Made by a program: the position numbers and the translations under genes
Source: Thermoplasmata archaeon
Lineage (GTDB): Archaea > Thermoplasmatota > Thermoplasmata > Thermoplasmatales > Thermoplasmataceae
Assembly (NCBI GenBank): GCA_021850835.1
Contig: JAJZKS010000107.1
Coordinates: 1-6,333 of the forward strand
DNA length: 6,333 nt
Direction: 5' to 3'
Shown: positions 1-6,333 of the stretch, piece by piece
Position numbering within the stretch: position 1 is the stretch's first letter
How the letters are laid out: every line of letters starts with the position of its first letter
Notes under the pieces: generated by a model
What the model was told of the DNA's origin: nothing
The model's database searches: none
Seen by the model: only the letters and a program-made list of their open reading frames with translations

Positions 1-3000
1 TCCAGTATTGCAATGTGGCCGCATTTGGGATTTCCACATACATAGAGAATGGTTCCATCGCTCTGGTCCAGAAGCCTGTCCTTTATGACCATTGCCGCAC
101 CATGTGCTATGAGTGTATCCCTCTCCATTTCACCGAACCTCAGACCTCCCTGTCTGGAACGCCCTTCTGTTGGCTGCCTGGTGAGTATCTGCACAGGTCC
201 CCTTGACCTGGCGTGGAACTTCCCTGCCACCATGTGATGCAGTTTCTGGTAGTAGATCACTCCGGTGAAGATTTCAGCATCAAACTTGCGTCCCGTTATT
301 CCATCGTACATGACCTCGCTGGACGACTGCCTGAAGCCGTATTTTATGAGTCCGTCTCTCAGGCTCCTTTCGGGCTCTCCGCTGAATATCGTACCGTCGA
401 TTATCTCTCCCTTCATTGAGGCGATCTTCCCTCCAATCATCTCAAGGATGTGCCCAACTGTCATTCTTGAAGGAATGGCATGTGGATTAATTATGAGGTC
501 AGGGATTATGCCGTCCTCTGTAAATGGCATGTCCTCCTGTGGAACCACTGCACCGATAACACCTTTCTGCCCGTGCCTGGATGCGAACTTGTCGCCAAGT
601 TCAGGTATCCTTTCGCTCCTGACCCTGATCTTAACGACCCTGCTGTTGCTTTCTGAAACCGTTAATATAACATTGTCCACAAATCCTTTCTCATTGGGCC
701 TCATGGTTATGGAAGATTCCCTGCGTCTCTGAGGTCCGAGCTTGTCTCCGCCCTCTTCCAGGAATCTTGGCGGGGATGTCTTGCCCACAAGCACCTCTGA
801 ACCCTCAACATAGGATTCAGGATATATTATGCCATTCTCATCCAGGTTCCGGTAAAACTCCTCAGCTCTGGCCCCAAGGACATCATGGGTCGGAATTTCG
901 AACTTGTCCTCCTGGCCACCCGGATAACGGCGCTCCTCTGCGCTGTATGTCCTGAAGAATGTGCTCCTGCCCAGTCCTCTTTCCACGGCAGCCTTGTTGA
1001 ATACAAGTGCGTCCTGAATGTTGTATCCCTGATACGACATGATTGCTACAACAAAATTCTGCCCAGCAGGCCTCTTATCGTATTTTATGAAATCCATTAT
1101 CTTTGTCTTCACGAGAGGAATCTGCGGGTAGTGAAGCACATGGCCCCTTGTGTCTGTCCTTATTCTGAAGTTTGTTGAGGCCAGCCCGATGGACTGCTTG
1201 GTCATGGCTGCAGCCATTGTGATCCTTGGAGATGAATTATGTTCCGGGTATGGAGTAACTGAAGCCGTGACACCAAGAATCAGCGATGGGTCAACTTCCA
1301 GATGCGTGTGTTCCTCTGTGAGGATTTTATGAGATTCAAATGTGTTTCCGCACTGATCGCATCTCAATATTACAGGGGAATTTGCTTCTGAGCCTTCCCC
1401 GGGATTAACCCATGTGAGCTTGCTCCTGTAAAGGTATGCATTGCAGCGGGGGCATCTTTCCGGGAAATCATATGCATAGACTGCTATGTACAGATTCTCC
1501 TCCTCTTCCGCGTCAACGAACTCAAGCGCTCCGCGCCTGATAAGATCCTCCACGGCAAACTCGCCATCGTTCAGCTTGTTGAGCATATCAGTGTTGATCA
1601 CGGTGTTGCCGTTCTTCAGCACAAGAAGAGGGCGCCTTATTCTTCCGCGATCACAGTTAATGATAACTTCTCTTGTTGATCCATCATATCTAACGTTAAC
1701 CTCGTTGGAGAGTTTACCTCTTCTTCTCTCCTCCCTTACCTTCTGGGTGAGTTCCTCCGGATTCATGTGATATCCAATAAGGTCACCGTTCAGGTAGGCC
1801 CTGCCAGCATCTGGATTCTCGCCTTCCACATCCTGGACTTCCATGCCCCTGAGTGTCTCCATTACTATTGTCGGGTCAATACCCTCAGTCACGTTGATGA
1901 TCAGCGCAGCATTCTTCACAAGGCCACAGTTCTGCCCCTCTGGCGTCTCGTTTGGGCATATCCTGCCCCACTGTGTGGGATGAAGGTCTCTTGCTTCGAA
2001 GTGAGGTTGGGACCTTGTGAGAGGAGATATTATCCTTCTCATGTGACTTATTGTGCTGACGTTTGAAACCCTGTCCAGCAGCTGTGATACTCCGGTTCTT
2101 CCGCCAATCCAGTTTCCTGTGGCCATTGCATGAAGTATCTTCTGTGTCATGAGGTCCTGCCTTACAGCAGGTTTCAGGCGAATTCCCTTCTTCCTGTTGT
2201 AGGTTCTCTCAAGCTGGTACTTCAGATCCTTCATAACAGCCTGGAATGCATTCCTGAAAAGTTCATCCAGAAGGTCTCCTGCCAGCTTTACCCTCTTGTT
2301 TGCAAGATGATCCTTGTCGTCCTCCTTTCTTATGCCCAGATGAAGTTCTAGAAGAGACCTTGCCATTCTGCCAAGGTATATGGCTTTCTTCATCCTGTCT
2401 TCAGGAGAATCGCCCAAATGGGGAAGGAGAGACCTGTCAAGCATCTGGGAAACTTTCTTTTCCCTGAATTCCTTGGCCTGGCCGGCTGCAAACCTCTTTT
2501 CCAGGTACGCTATGGCATCTTCGTTGTTGTTCACTCCATTGGGTGGGAAAATCTTGGGGTTTCTTGCTTCCTCAAGATTTGCATATATTATTGGCTCCAT
2601 TGCCTGTGCCGAGGCTATTGCATTGTGAACGTCAACATCTTTCTCCATGCCAAGTGCCTTCATCAGAATCACAAGGGGTATGGCACCAGCAACGCTGGGA
2701 ATGGAAACACTGATAATGCCGTCATTTCCTCTCTCCATGGAGGTCAGTGCCCTGAAGCCTGATTTCTGCGAGAATACCTTTGCCACTTCGACTTTTGCCT
2801 CGTACTTGTCCTCGTATTCCACGAGTATTTTGTTTGGAGCCAGATCCTCAAGGGAAACTATTACCCTCTCTGAACCTCCGATAATAAAGTAACCGCCAGA
2901 ATCATCCGGATCTTCGCCCACATACTGAAGCTTTTCACGTCTTGTAGCCTCAACTGGGCCGTTGTTTTTCTCAATGTACTGGTCCAGGTTGTTTCCTGTA

Positions 3001-3455
3001 AGCGTACACACCCTTGACCTCACCATAACGGGAATGTCGCCGATTTTGATGTTCTCCGGCTCCCTTTCAACACCGTCCTCAACGACCCTGACCCTGAGGG
3101 TTATTGGAGCCATGTAATTGAGGTCCCTGAGCCTTGCCTCTGTGGGCGTGATCTGGTTTGACGCGCCAGAGGCTTCCTTTATTTCAGGCTTATCAGCCCA
3201 GATGGTGGGTTCACCAACGTATCTTCCCTTCTCCCGAAGTCTCCCGAAGTATACCTTAATTTCACGACCACCGGTCTTGCTCTGGTCAAGAACCATAGCT
3301 CCCGGTTCGTCGTCGTCAGATACCTTTGTTTCATCCACTATCTGCTGCATTATGCTATCAGGGTTCCCCACTGTAGCAATAAAATTGTTGTATGATTCGA
3401 TCAGATGACTTACGACACTTTCATTCTTGAAAAAATATTCAACCAATTCCTTCAT
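1..3455 (-). CDS. rpoB: DNA-directed RNA polymerase subunit B (Rpo2), C-terminus cut by window edge
   Basis: This is the second-largest subunit of archaeal RNA polymerase, which forms one side of the cleft and half of the active site. The frame is open from ATG at 3455 to position 1 (1151 full codons), and a few tens of C-terminal residues lie outside. Visible landmarks are an N-terminal ESYNNFI segment; [13 protein letters not shown] near 187-199; [13 protein letters not shown] at 503-515; [12 protein letters not shown] near 811-822; [12 protein letters not shown] at about 954-965, with K956 and K964 spaced like the two active-site lysines of yeast Rpb2 (K979, K987); and [11 protein letters not shown] near the C-terminus. 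The protein is one chain, not split into B'' and B' as in methanogens and haloarchaea. A CxxC...CxxC ribbon sits at 668-702, and the C-terminal zinc site begins with C1140 and C1145. The start overlaps the rpoH stop (ATGA) and has GAGG 7 nt upstream. The identification is certain from motif order. Confidence 0.98.
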   Translation of the reverse strand, partial: MKELVEYFFKNESVVSHLIESYNNFIATVGNPDSIMQQIVDETKVSDDDEPGAMVLDQSKTGGREIKVYFGRLREKGRYVGEPTIWADKPEIKEASGASNQITPTEARLRDLNYMAPITLRVRVVEDGVEREPENIKIGDIPVMVRSRVCTLTGNNLDQYIEKNNGPVEATRREKLQYVGEDPDDSGGYFIIGGSERVIVSLEDLAPNKILVEYEDKYEAKVEVAKVFSQKSGFRALTSMERGNDGIISVSIPSVAGAIPLVILMKALGMEKDVDVHNAIASAQAMEPIIYANLEEARNPKIFPPNGVNNNEDAIAYLEKRFAAGQAKEFREKKVSQMLDRSLLPHLGDSPEDRMKKAIYLGRMARSLLELHLGIRKEDDKDHLANKRVKLAGDLLDELFRNAFQAVMKDLKYQLERTYNRKKGIRLKPAVRQDLMTQKILHAMATGNWIGGRTGVSQLLDRVSNVSTISHMRRIISPLTRSQPHFEARDLHPTQWGRICPNETPEGQNCGLVKNAALIINVTEGIDPTIVMETLRGMEVQDVEGENPDAGRAYLNGDLIGYHMNPEELTQKVREERRRGKLSNEVNVRYDGSTREVIINCDRGRIRRPLLVLKNGNTVINTDMLNKLNDGEFAVEDLIRRGALEFVDAEEEENLYIAVYAYDFPERCPRCNAYLYRSKLTWVNPGEGSEANSPVILRCDQCGNTFESHKILTEEHTHLEVDPSLILGVTASVTPYPEHNSSPRITMAAAMTKQSIGLASTNFRIRTDTRGHVLHYPQIPLVKTKIMDFIKYDKRPAGQNFVVAIMSYQGYNIQDALVFNKAAVERGLGRSTFFRTYSAEERRYPGGQEDKFEIPTHDVLGARAEEFYRNLDENGIIYPESYVEGSEVLVGKTSPPRFLEEGGDKLGPQRRRESSITMRPNEKGFVDNVILTVSESNSRVVKIRVRSERIPELGDKFASRHGQKGVIGAVVPQEDMPFTEDGIIPDLIINPHAIPSRMTVGHILEMIGGKIASMKGEIIDGTIFSGEPERSLRDGLIKYGFRQSSSEVMYDGITGRKFDAEIFTGVIYYQKLHHMVAGKFHARSRGPVQILTRQPTEGRSRQGGLRFGEMERDTLIAHGAAMVIKDRLLDQSDGTILYVCGNPKCGHIAIL
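1350..1454 (-). other. Embedded four-cysteine zinc ribbon within RpoB (residues 668-702)
   Basis: Two CxxC knuckles, C668-P-R-C671 and C699-D-Q-C702, are separated by 27 residues. This is the usual layout of a zinc ribbon binding one Zn(II). The ribbon lies between the conserved block ending [12 protein letters not shown] and the block [16 protein letters not shown]. At the matching place yeast Rpb2 has an acidic linker without cysteines. It is separate from the C-terminal zinc site that B subunits normally have. Metal binding is inferred from cysteine spacing only. Confidence 0.8.
3231..3250 (+). repeat. Perfect 10-bp tandem duplication inside rpoB
   Basis: The unit ctcccgaagt occurs twice back to back (3231-3240 and 3241-3250). 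Ten is not a multiple of three, so the two copies are read in different frames and encode the FGR-LRE part of the [12 protein letters not shown] segment in the N-terminal region of RpoB. The downstream frame remains open, so this is either a tolerated old duplication or chance. Confidence 0.9.
3452..3455 (-). other. rpoH/rpoB ATGA start-stop overlap
   Basis: The TGA stop of rpoH (3454-3452) and the ATG of rpoB (3455-3453) share an ATGA. Such overlaps usually mean translational coupling on one mRNA, which would suit two subunits of the same enzyme. Confidence 0.95.
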
Positions 3456-3715
3456 TTAAAAACCTCGCTGGTAATAACCCTATAATAAGTAGAGTATCCC
3501 ATGGTGGGACTTCTTCTGACGATTCTGATAATCGTACCGGTGTCGAGCGGTCCATGAATCTCTTCCAGTGCCTTTATTGCGGGATCACTCCTGCTTATTT
3601 TTGGTAATAGGTCCTTAGCTATTTCTAACTCCTTTAAAACCTTATCTTCTTCACTCTTTGGAACCACATGGTGTTCCGGTACCAGATCGTGCTGCAGCAC
3701 ATTGAATTTTCCCAT
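3452..3715 (-). CDS. rpoH: DNA-directed RNA polymerase subunit H (Rpo5)
   Basis: This small archaeal RNA polymerase subunit corresponds to the C-terminal domain of eukaryotic Rpb5. It sits in the lower jaw near downstream DNA and assists open-complex formation and early transcription. The protein is 87 residues; the family is usually about 75-85. Characteristic segments are [10 protein letters not shown] near the N-terminus, [15 protein letters not shown] in the middle (family pattern LPKI..xDP..A), and [21 protein letters not shown] at the end, ending with the SPTxGxSxYYR signature. The stretch [10 protein letters not shown] before the last strand is slightly longer than the usual GAKPGD turn. 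The start is fixed by a GGGGTGA ribosome site 6 nt upstream. The gene begins 18 nt after tRNA-Lys and overlaps rpoB by 4 bp, giving the archaeal order H-B, which normally continues with the A subunit genes beyond the left edge. Confidence 0.97.
   Translation of the reverse strand: MGKFNVLQHDLVPEHHVVPKSEEDKVLKELEIAKDLLPKISRSDPAIKALEEIHGPLDTGTIIRIVRRSPTMGYSTYYRVITSEVFK
3463..3466 (-). promoter_or_regulatory. Ribosome binding site of rpoB
   Basis: GAGG lies inside the end of rpoH, 7 nt before the rpoB ATG. It matches the archaeal anti-Shine-Dalgarno sequence and supports the ATG at 3455 as the start. Confidence 0.65.
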
Positions 3716-3721
3716 TCCTTT

Positions 3722-3728
3722 TCACCCC
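3722..3728 (-). promoter_or_regulatory. Strong ribosome binding site of rpoH
   Basis: GGGGTGA lies 6 nt before the rpoH ATG and complements the conserved 3' end of archaeal 16S rRNA (core GGTGA). It lies wholly within the 18-nt gap between the tRNA 3' end and rpoH, so it would remain on the mRNA after tRNA 3' processing. Confidence 0.8.
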
Positions 3729-3733
3729 ATTTA

Positions 3734-3807
3734 CGGGCCCGGGGGGGTTCGAACCCCCGACCACCTGGTTAAAAGCCAGATGCTCTACCTAGCTGAGCTA
3801 CGGGCCC
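3734..3807 (-). tRNA. tRNA-Lys (anticodon UUU)
   Basis: The 74-nt gene folds as a full cloverleaf. The acceptor stem is GGGCCCG paired with CGGGCCC (7 G-C pairs), followed by TA; the D stem is GCTC/GAGC with loop AGCTAGGTA; the anticodon stem is TCTGG/CCAGG with loop CTTTTAA (anticodon TTT); the variable loop is TGGTC; and the T stem is GGGGG/CCCCC with loop TTCGAAC. The discriminator base is G. CCA is not encoded, because the next bases are TAA, so CCA must be added after transcription. There is no intron. About 18 of 21 stem pairs are G-C, which fits a warm-growing organism. The gene lies directly downstream of a strong promoter and 18 nt upstream of rpoH. Confidence 0.98.
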
Positions 3808-3840
3808 TTGACATCGATGCCTTCGTGAATATGGATTTTG

Positions 3841-3854
3841 CTTATAAATATTGG
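3841..3854 (-). promoter_or_regulatory. Archaeal BRE/TATA promoter of tRNA-Lys-rpoH-rpoB
   Basis: On the minus strand this reads CCAATATTTATAAG: a TATA box TTTATAAG (3848-3841) directly preceded by a BRE-like CAATA. This matches the archaeal pattern in which two A residues lie two bases ahead of TTTATA. With the usual 25-27 nt from TATA centre to start site, transcription would begin near 3818, about 11 nt before the tRNA 5' end. RNase P would remove that leader. No other convincing promoter is seen before rpoH or rpoB. Confidence 0.8.
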
Positions 3855-3880
3855 CAAAAGTGTGAGTGAAATATTCCTGG

Positions 3881-3885
3881 AAAAA
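3881..3885 (-). terminator. Possible oligo-T termination site after the exporter operon
   Basis: TTTTT on the minus strand, 12 nt after the permease stop, with a further TTTT about 25 nt on. Archaeal RNA polymerase can stop at T-runs without a hairpin, but five Ts is weak and read-through into the tRNA unit is possible. Confidence 0.25.
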
Positions 3886-3896
3886 TTATGGATGCC

Positions 3897-5435
3897 TCAG
3901 TCCCTCGATCGGGCAAGGAAGAATGAAGCAAGGGCCGGAACTACCACCCATATTATGCCGACAATTACCACTGAGGCTAGGGTTATGCCAACACTTGAGG
4001 CTAAAATGCCGGAACCCACCCCCAGAATGCTTCCATATGAATTGGTATGGTAATCAAGCACAAGTGTCGGGAAATATGCAGGAGATAAAGAATTGAGGAT
4101 TATAGTGTCCACGACTCCTGATTTAACAGCGAGATTTGCATGGACCTCGAAAAGAATTATGTCCATGAGCATACTCCAGAATATTACCATGACAAAGAAC
4201 AGTCCGATACCTATGCCCAGTATTCCACCCTGAGATTTTACAAATTGAGAGACAAAATAAACAATTCCCGCAAAGCCTATGGCCTCCACGGTATAGCCTA
4301 AAAGTATGCTTGCAAATGAAGAGGCAGAAAGTGCGGTATCAGTATACTTTAGGACCAGAAGATCGGTAAGGGCCAACGCGATGAATATGGCAGCAAGGAA
4401 ACTGAGAGCTCCACCTGTAAACCTTGAAACCATTATCCTACCCTTTGTCACGGGTCTGGTTATTATGGATTCAAGAACTCCGGAGGCCTTGTCTTTTCCG
4501 TAATAGAAGTAAGCGGAAAAAATGCCAAGAATAGGAATGAGAAACTCGTAGGGCAGTTGAAGTATGCCCTCAATCTGAGAAGATGCAGAGGAAGAGGAAT
4601 AAAAAGTTCCAGCGTAGGCTACAGTTTCATTTTTCGGAGTAGAAAACAATTCCACAATTATTAGAGCATTATTTGCGGTTCTATTCAAGGGGAGGGAGAA
4701 TATATCAGAGTGAAATCCACCCACAGTCCTCAAATATGTCATCTGTGATTCTGGCATGGGAATACCATATCCGGTTGCATTGGTGACAAAATAATAAATA
4801 TCCTCATTAGACATTGGCTTCCCGCTATCAGAGTTGTAATAAATTAGAAGATTGCTTTTAATCTTGCTTGATTCATTTGCAACTTTTAAAAGATAATAAA
4901 AGGAATGGTTCACAAGGCTTAGGCTTAGTCTTAAATTAGAATACGTGGCTGAATAAATCGAAGACGATAAATTGTTGTTGCTGTAATAAATAGGAACATC
5001 AATTAATGAAGTATTAACATCACTAATATATTCGCTTGAATAATAATAGGCAGAATAATTTGACTTTGAAGAAACTGTTGCATTGAAATATCCATTGTTA
5101 TTTGTGCTTCCGTTAATGTAAATTGGTGTCGCGTTTTTTGACGAACCAGAAACAAAATCACTCCCAGAATTTGATAGCCAAGTTACTACATGAAGTCCAT
5201 TCACTGGCTCTCCATAACCATTAACAGCGAAGTCTACAACTTTGTACGTACCGTTATTGTTATAAACCGCAGGCAAGACGTATGCAGTACTGCTTGGGTT
5301 TATTAAAGTTGAGCTACTGTTTCCACTAACCGATGCATAGGCTATCCCCACGGTGGCCAGCACAATCAGCACTATCATAACGATGGTGAATTTACCCGTC
5401 AAAGTTCTTCTGAGATCGTATATGAAGTCCCTCAT
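3897..5435 (-). CDS. ABC-2 type transporter permease with large outer domain
   Basis: This 512-residue protein is the membrane subunit of an ABC exporter, partner of the ATPase just upstream (4-bp ATGA overlap). Predicted layout: a short cytoplasmic N-terminus; a first helix at about 16-36; a large extracytoplasmic domain at 37-292; then about five helices near 296-312, 341-363, 373-397, 404-428 and 484-507. The loop at 316-334 (KASGVLESIITRPVTKGRI) is the typical ABC-2 permease motif (SGxLExxxxRPV.k..i) that contacts the ATPase. A long domain between helices 1 and 2 also fits the ABC-2 fold, but this one is very large. It is rich in Ser, Asn and Tyr and holds 13 NxS/T sequons; the membrane half has none. 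Its DNA is AT-rich compared with both flanks. The substrate cannot be told: drug, lipid or surface-polymer export are all possible. Confidence 0.9.
   Translation of the reverse strand: MRDFIYDLRRTLTGKFTIVMIVLIVLATVGIAYASVSGNSSSTLINPSSTAYVLPAVYNNNGTYKVVDFAVNGYGEPVNGLHVVTWLSNSGSDFVSGSSKNATPIYINGSTNNNGYFNATVSSKSNYSAYYYSSEYISDVNTSLIDVPIYYSNNNLSSSIYSATYSNLRLSLSLVNHSFYYLLKVANESSKIKSNLLIYYNSDSGKPMSNEDIYYFVTNATGYGIPMPESQMTYLRTVGGFHSDIFSLPLNRTANNALIIVELFSTPKNETVAYAGTFYSSSSASSQIEGILQLPYEFLIPILGIFSAYFYYGKDKASGVLESIITRPVTKGRIMVSRFTGGALSFLAAIFIALALTDLLVLKYTDTALSASSFASILLGYTVEAIGFAGIVYFVSQFVKSQGGILGIGIGLFFVMVIFWSMLMDIILFEVHANLAVKSGVVDTIILNSLSPAYFPTLVLDYHTNSYGSILGVGSGILASSVGITLASVVIVGIIWVVVPALASFFLARSRD
4560..5327 (-). 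other. Glycosylation-rich extracytoplasmic domain of the permease (residues 37-292)
   Basis: This segment between helix 1 and helix 2 has sequons at N39, N61, N101, N108, N118, N126, N141, N155, N176, N187, N219, N251 and N269 (N101 is followed by Pro one residue after the Thr, so it is a weaker site). It has many Tyr-Tyr pairs and Ser runs and relatively few charged residues. Two stretches, about 66-122 and 197-228, each have the pattern GxPx(4-6 residues)..., then TNxxGY, seen in carboxypeptidase-regulatory/Ig-like beta-sandwich modules. Outer location is inferred from topology and from the sequons being confined here. Confidence 0.7.
5432..5435 (-). other. ATPase/permease ATGA start-stop overlap
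   Basis: The TGA of the ATPase gene (5434-5432) overlaps the ATG of the permease gene (5435-5433). It shows that the two are one operon and probably translationally coupled. Confidence 0.95.
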
Positions 5436-6333
5436 TTTCCACTCCCCACCAGTTCAAGGAAATAGTCCTCAAGCCCTTCGCTCTCTGTGGATATTGAAAT
5501 TACCCTGTAACCGGCCTTGAAGAGGACATCCGAGACCTTATATACCTCATCGGATGGAATATTAAGGCTGCGCAAAGTGATCTCATTGCCGCTGTTTTCA
5601 GGTTTTCCGAACTGCTGAAGCAAAGATACAGCATTGTCGTCGGCCTTCTGAAGCACTATTTTCACGGATAATTCACCAAGGTTGCTGAGCTCAGATCTCT
5701 CAACAACTTTCACTATCTCCCCGCGCTTTATTATTGCAATCCTGTCTGCAACGTTTTCCAATTCCGAAAGTATGTGAGAAGAAAGAAAAACAGCCTTGCC
5801 CTCCTTCTTGAGAGACAGCATGAAGTCCCTCATGTTCTTCACTCCTTCCGGGTCTAGGCCATTCAGAGTTTCGTCAAATAGAAAATTGTCAGGGTCTCCC
5901 ATCATGGCAGCAGCTATGGAGAAACGCTTCTTCATGCCCTGAGAATAATCCTTCAATGGCCTCTTTCTGGCATCCCATATGTTGAATTTCTTCAGGAGTG
6001 TTTCTGCCTTTGTCTCAGCCTCCTTGGGCGGAATCCCATAGAAGCCTGCATAATATTTCAGAAGCTGTACGGATTTGCCGGTTGGTTCGAAGTTCGGGAG
6101 TTCGGGAACCCATCCAATGTGCTTGGATGCAGCAACTTTCTCCTTGACAATATCCTTGCCGTTTACCAGAACATTTCCGCCAGTGGGGAAGATGATACCG
6201 CAGACGATTCTAATTGTCGTGGTCTTTCCGGCTCCATTCAGGCCGGCAAATCCCATTATTTCCCCGTCATTTATCTCAAGGCTGAGGTTCCTGACAGCAG
6301 GGGGCTGGTTCCGTGAAAATAGTGCTTCAGAAG
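5432..6333 (-). CDS. ABC-2 type transporter ATP-binding protein, N-terminus cut by window edge
   Basis: This is the ATPase that drives the adjacent ABC-2 permease at the inner face of the membrane, probably as a dimer. The frame stays open upstream of the internal ATG at 6256 to the window edge. That upstream part (AVRNLSLEINDGEI before MGFAG) is normal ABC sequence, so 6256 is not the start; about 15-25 residues are missing. In visible-residue numbering: Walker A GLNGAGKTT 30-38; Q-loop region GWVPELPNFEPTG with Glu77 where Gln is classical; signature YSQGM 129-133 (LSGGQ variant common in this subfamily); Walker B FLFDET with catalytic Glu154; D-loop GLDP 158-161; switch His186 in FLSSHILSEL. 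The last 80 residues form an accessory domain ending GLEDYFLELVG, the closing motif of ABC-2 ATPases. The substrate is unknown. Confidence 0.96.
   Translation of the reverse strand, partial: SEALFSRNQPPAVRNLSLEINDGEIMGFAGLNGAGKTTTIRIVCGIIFPTGGNVLVNGKDIVKEKVAASKHIGWVPELPNFEPTGKSVQLLKYYAGFYGIPPKEAETKAETLLKKFNIWDARKRPLKDYSQGMKKRFSIAAAMMGDPDNFLFDETLNGLDPEGVKNMRDFMLSLKKEGKAVFLSSHILSELENVADRIAIIKRGEIVKVVERSELSNLGELSVKIVLQKADDNAVSLLQQFGKPENSGNEITLRSLNIPSDEVYKVSDVLFKAGYRVISISTESEGLEDYFLELVGSGK
5442..5450 (-). promoter_or_regulatory. Ribosome binding site of the permease gene
   Basis: The purine-rich GGTGGGGAG lies 6 nt before the permease ATG, within the last codons of the ATPase gene. It supports the start at 5435. 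Confidence 0.6.

Larger units (their letters stand above)
3808..3896. other. Intergenic region between exporter operon and tRNA-Lys
   Basis: These 89 bp hold the 3' flank of the permease gene and the promoter of tRNA-Lys. They are AT-rich, with no ORF and no clear inverted repeat. This is the only intergenic gap longer than 20 bp in the window. Confidence 0.85.

Noticed and set aside
265..732. 155-codon plus-strand ORF
   Set aside because: It lies wholly opposite the conserved rpoB frame over its active-site region. Its composition is that of an antisense shadow and it has no ribosome site or domain.
2418..2762. 114-codon plus-strand ORF
   Set aside because: Antisense to conserved rpoB sequence, overlapping another spurious plus-strand frame, with no family features.
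3620..3650. AT-rich stretch in rpoH as an internal TATA promoter for rpoB
   Set aside because: It has no good BRE/TATA match and lies within conserved coding sequence. The ATGA overlap already explains rpoB expression.
3722..3730. Two-codon upstream ORF ATG-GGG-TGA before rpoH
   Set aside because: It overlaps the ribosome binding site itself (GGGGTGA), and its ATG has no ribosome site of its own. Probably a by-product of the purine-rich leader.
3735..3740. GGGCCC palindromes at both ends of the tRNA as a possible attachment or insertion site
   Set aside because: They are the two strands of the acceptor stem. There is no integrase, no duplicated tRNA fragment and no foreign DNA beside the gene.
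6254..6256. ATG at 6256 as the start of the ABC ATPase
   Set aside because: The frame upstream is open to the edge and encodes the normal strand before Walker A (NLSLEINDGEI). Starting here would leave almost nothing before the P-loop.

Overview
The window looks like a euryarchaeal chromosome segment, most likely from the Thermoplasmata/Thermoplasmatales (acidophilic, wall-less archaea). This rests on an archaeal H + B RNA polymerase gene pair, a B subunit that is not split into B'' and B', archaeal BRE/TATA promoter architecture, ATGA gene overlaps, a tRNA without encoded CCA, and a surface domain packed with N-glycosylation sequons. I cannot name the genus from sequence alone. All genes lie on the minus strand, so the biological order runs from right to left.

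Right half (6333 to 3897): a two-gene ABC-2 type exporter operon. The ATPase gene is cut by the right window edge and lacks its first residues. It overlaps the permease gene by 4 bp (ATGA). The permease carries an unusually large outer domain of about 255 residues after its first membrane helix. That domain is rich in Ser, Asn and Tyr, holds all 13 N-glycosylation sequons of the protein, and is coded by DNA of about 34% G+C, against roughly 45-55% in sampled flanking stretches. The substrate is unknown.

Middle (3896 to 3734): an 89-bp intergenic gap with a weak T-tract after the exporter operon and a strong BRE/TATA promoter (3841-3854), followed by a tRNA-Lys(UUU) gene.

Left half (3715 to 1): rpoH starts only 18 nt after the tRNA, then rpoB starts with another ATGA overlap. 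The promoter before the tRNA is the only convincing one in view, so tRNA-Lys, rpoH and rpoB are probably transcribed together and separated by tRNA processing. rpoB is intact up to the left edge, where its last few tens of codons are cut off. It has the expected catalytic motifs, plus a four-cysteine zinc ribbon inserted in the middle of the protein.

Everything is explained by known families. I see no mobile element, CRISPR array or wholly unfamiliar system. The points most worth a second look are the glycosylation-rich, AT-rich exporter ectodomain, the tRNA-rpoH-rpoB arrangement, and the embedded zinc ribbon in the B subunit.
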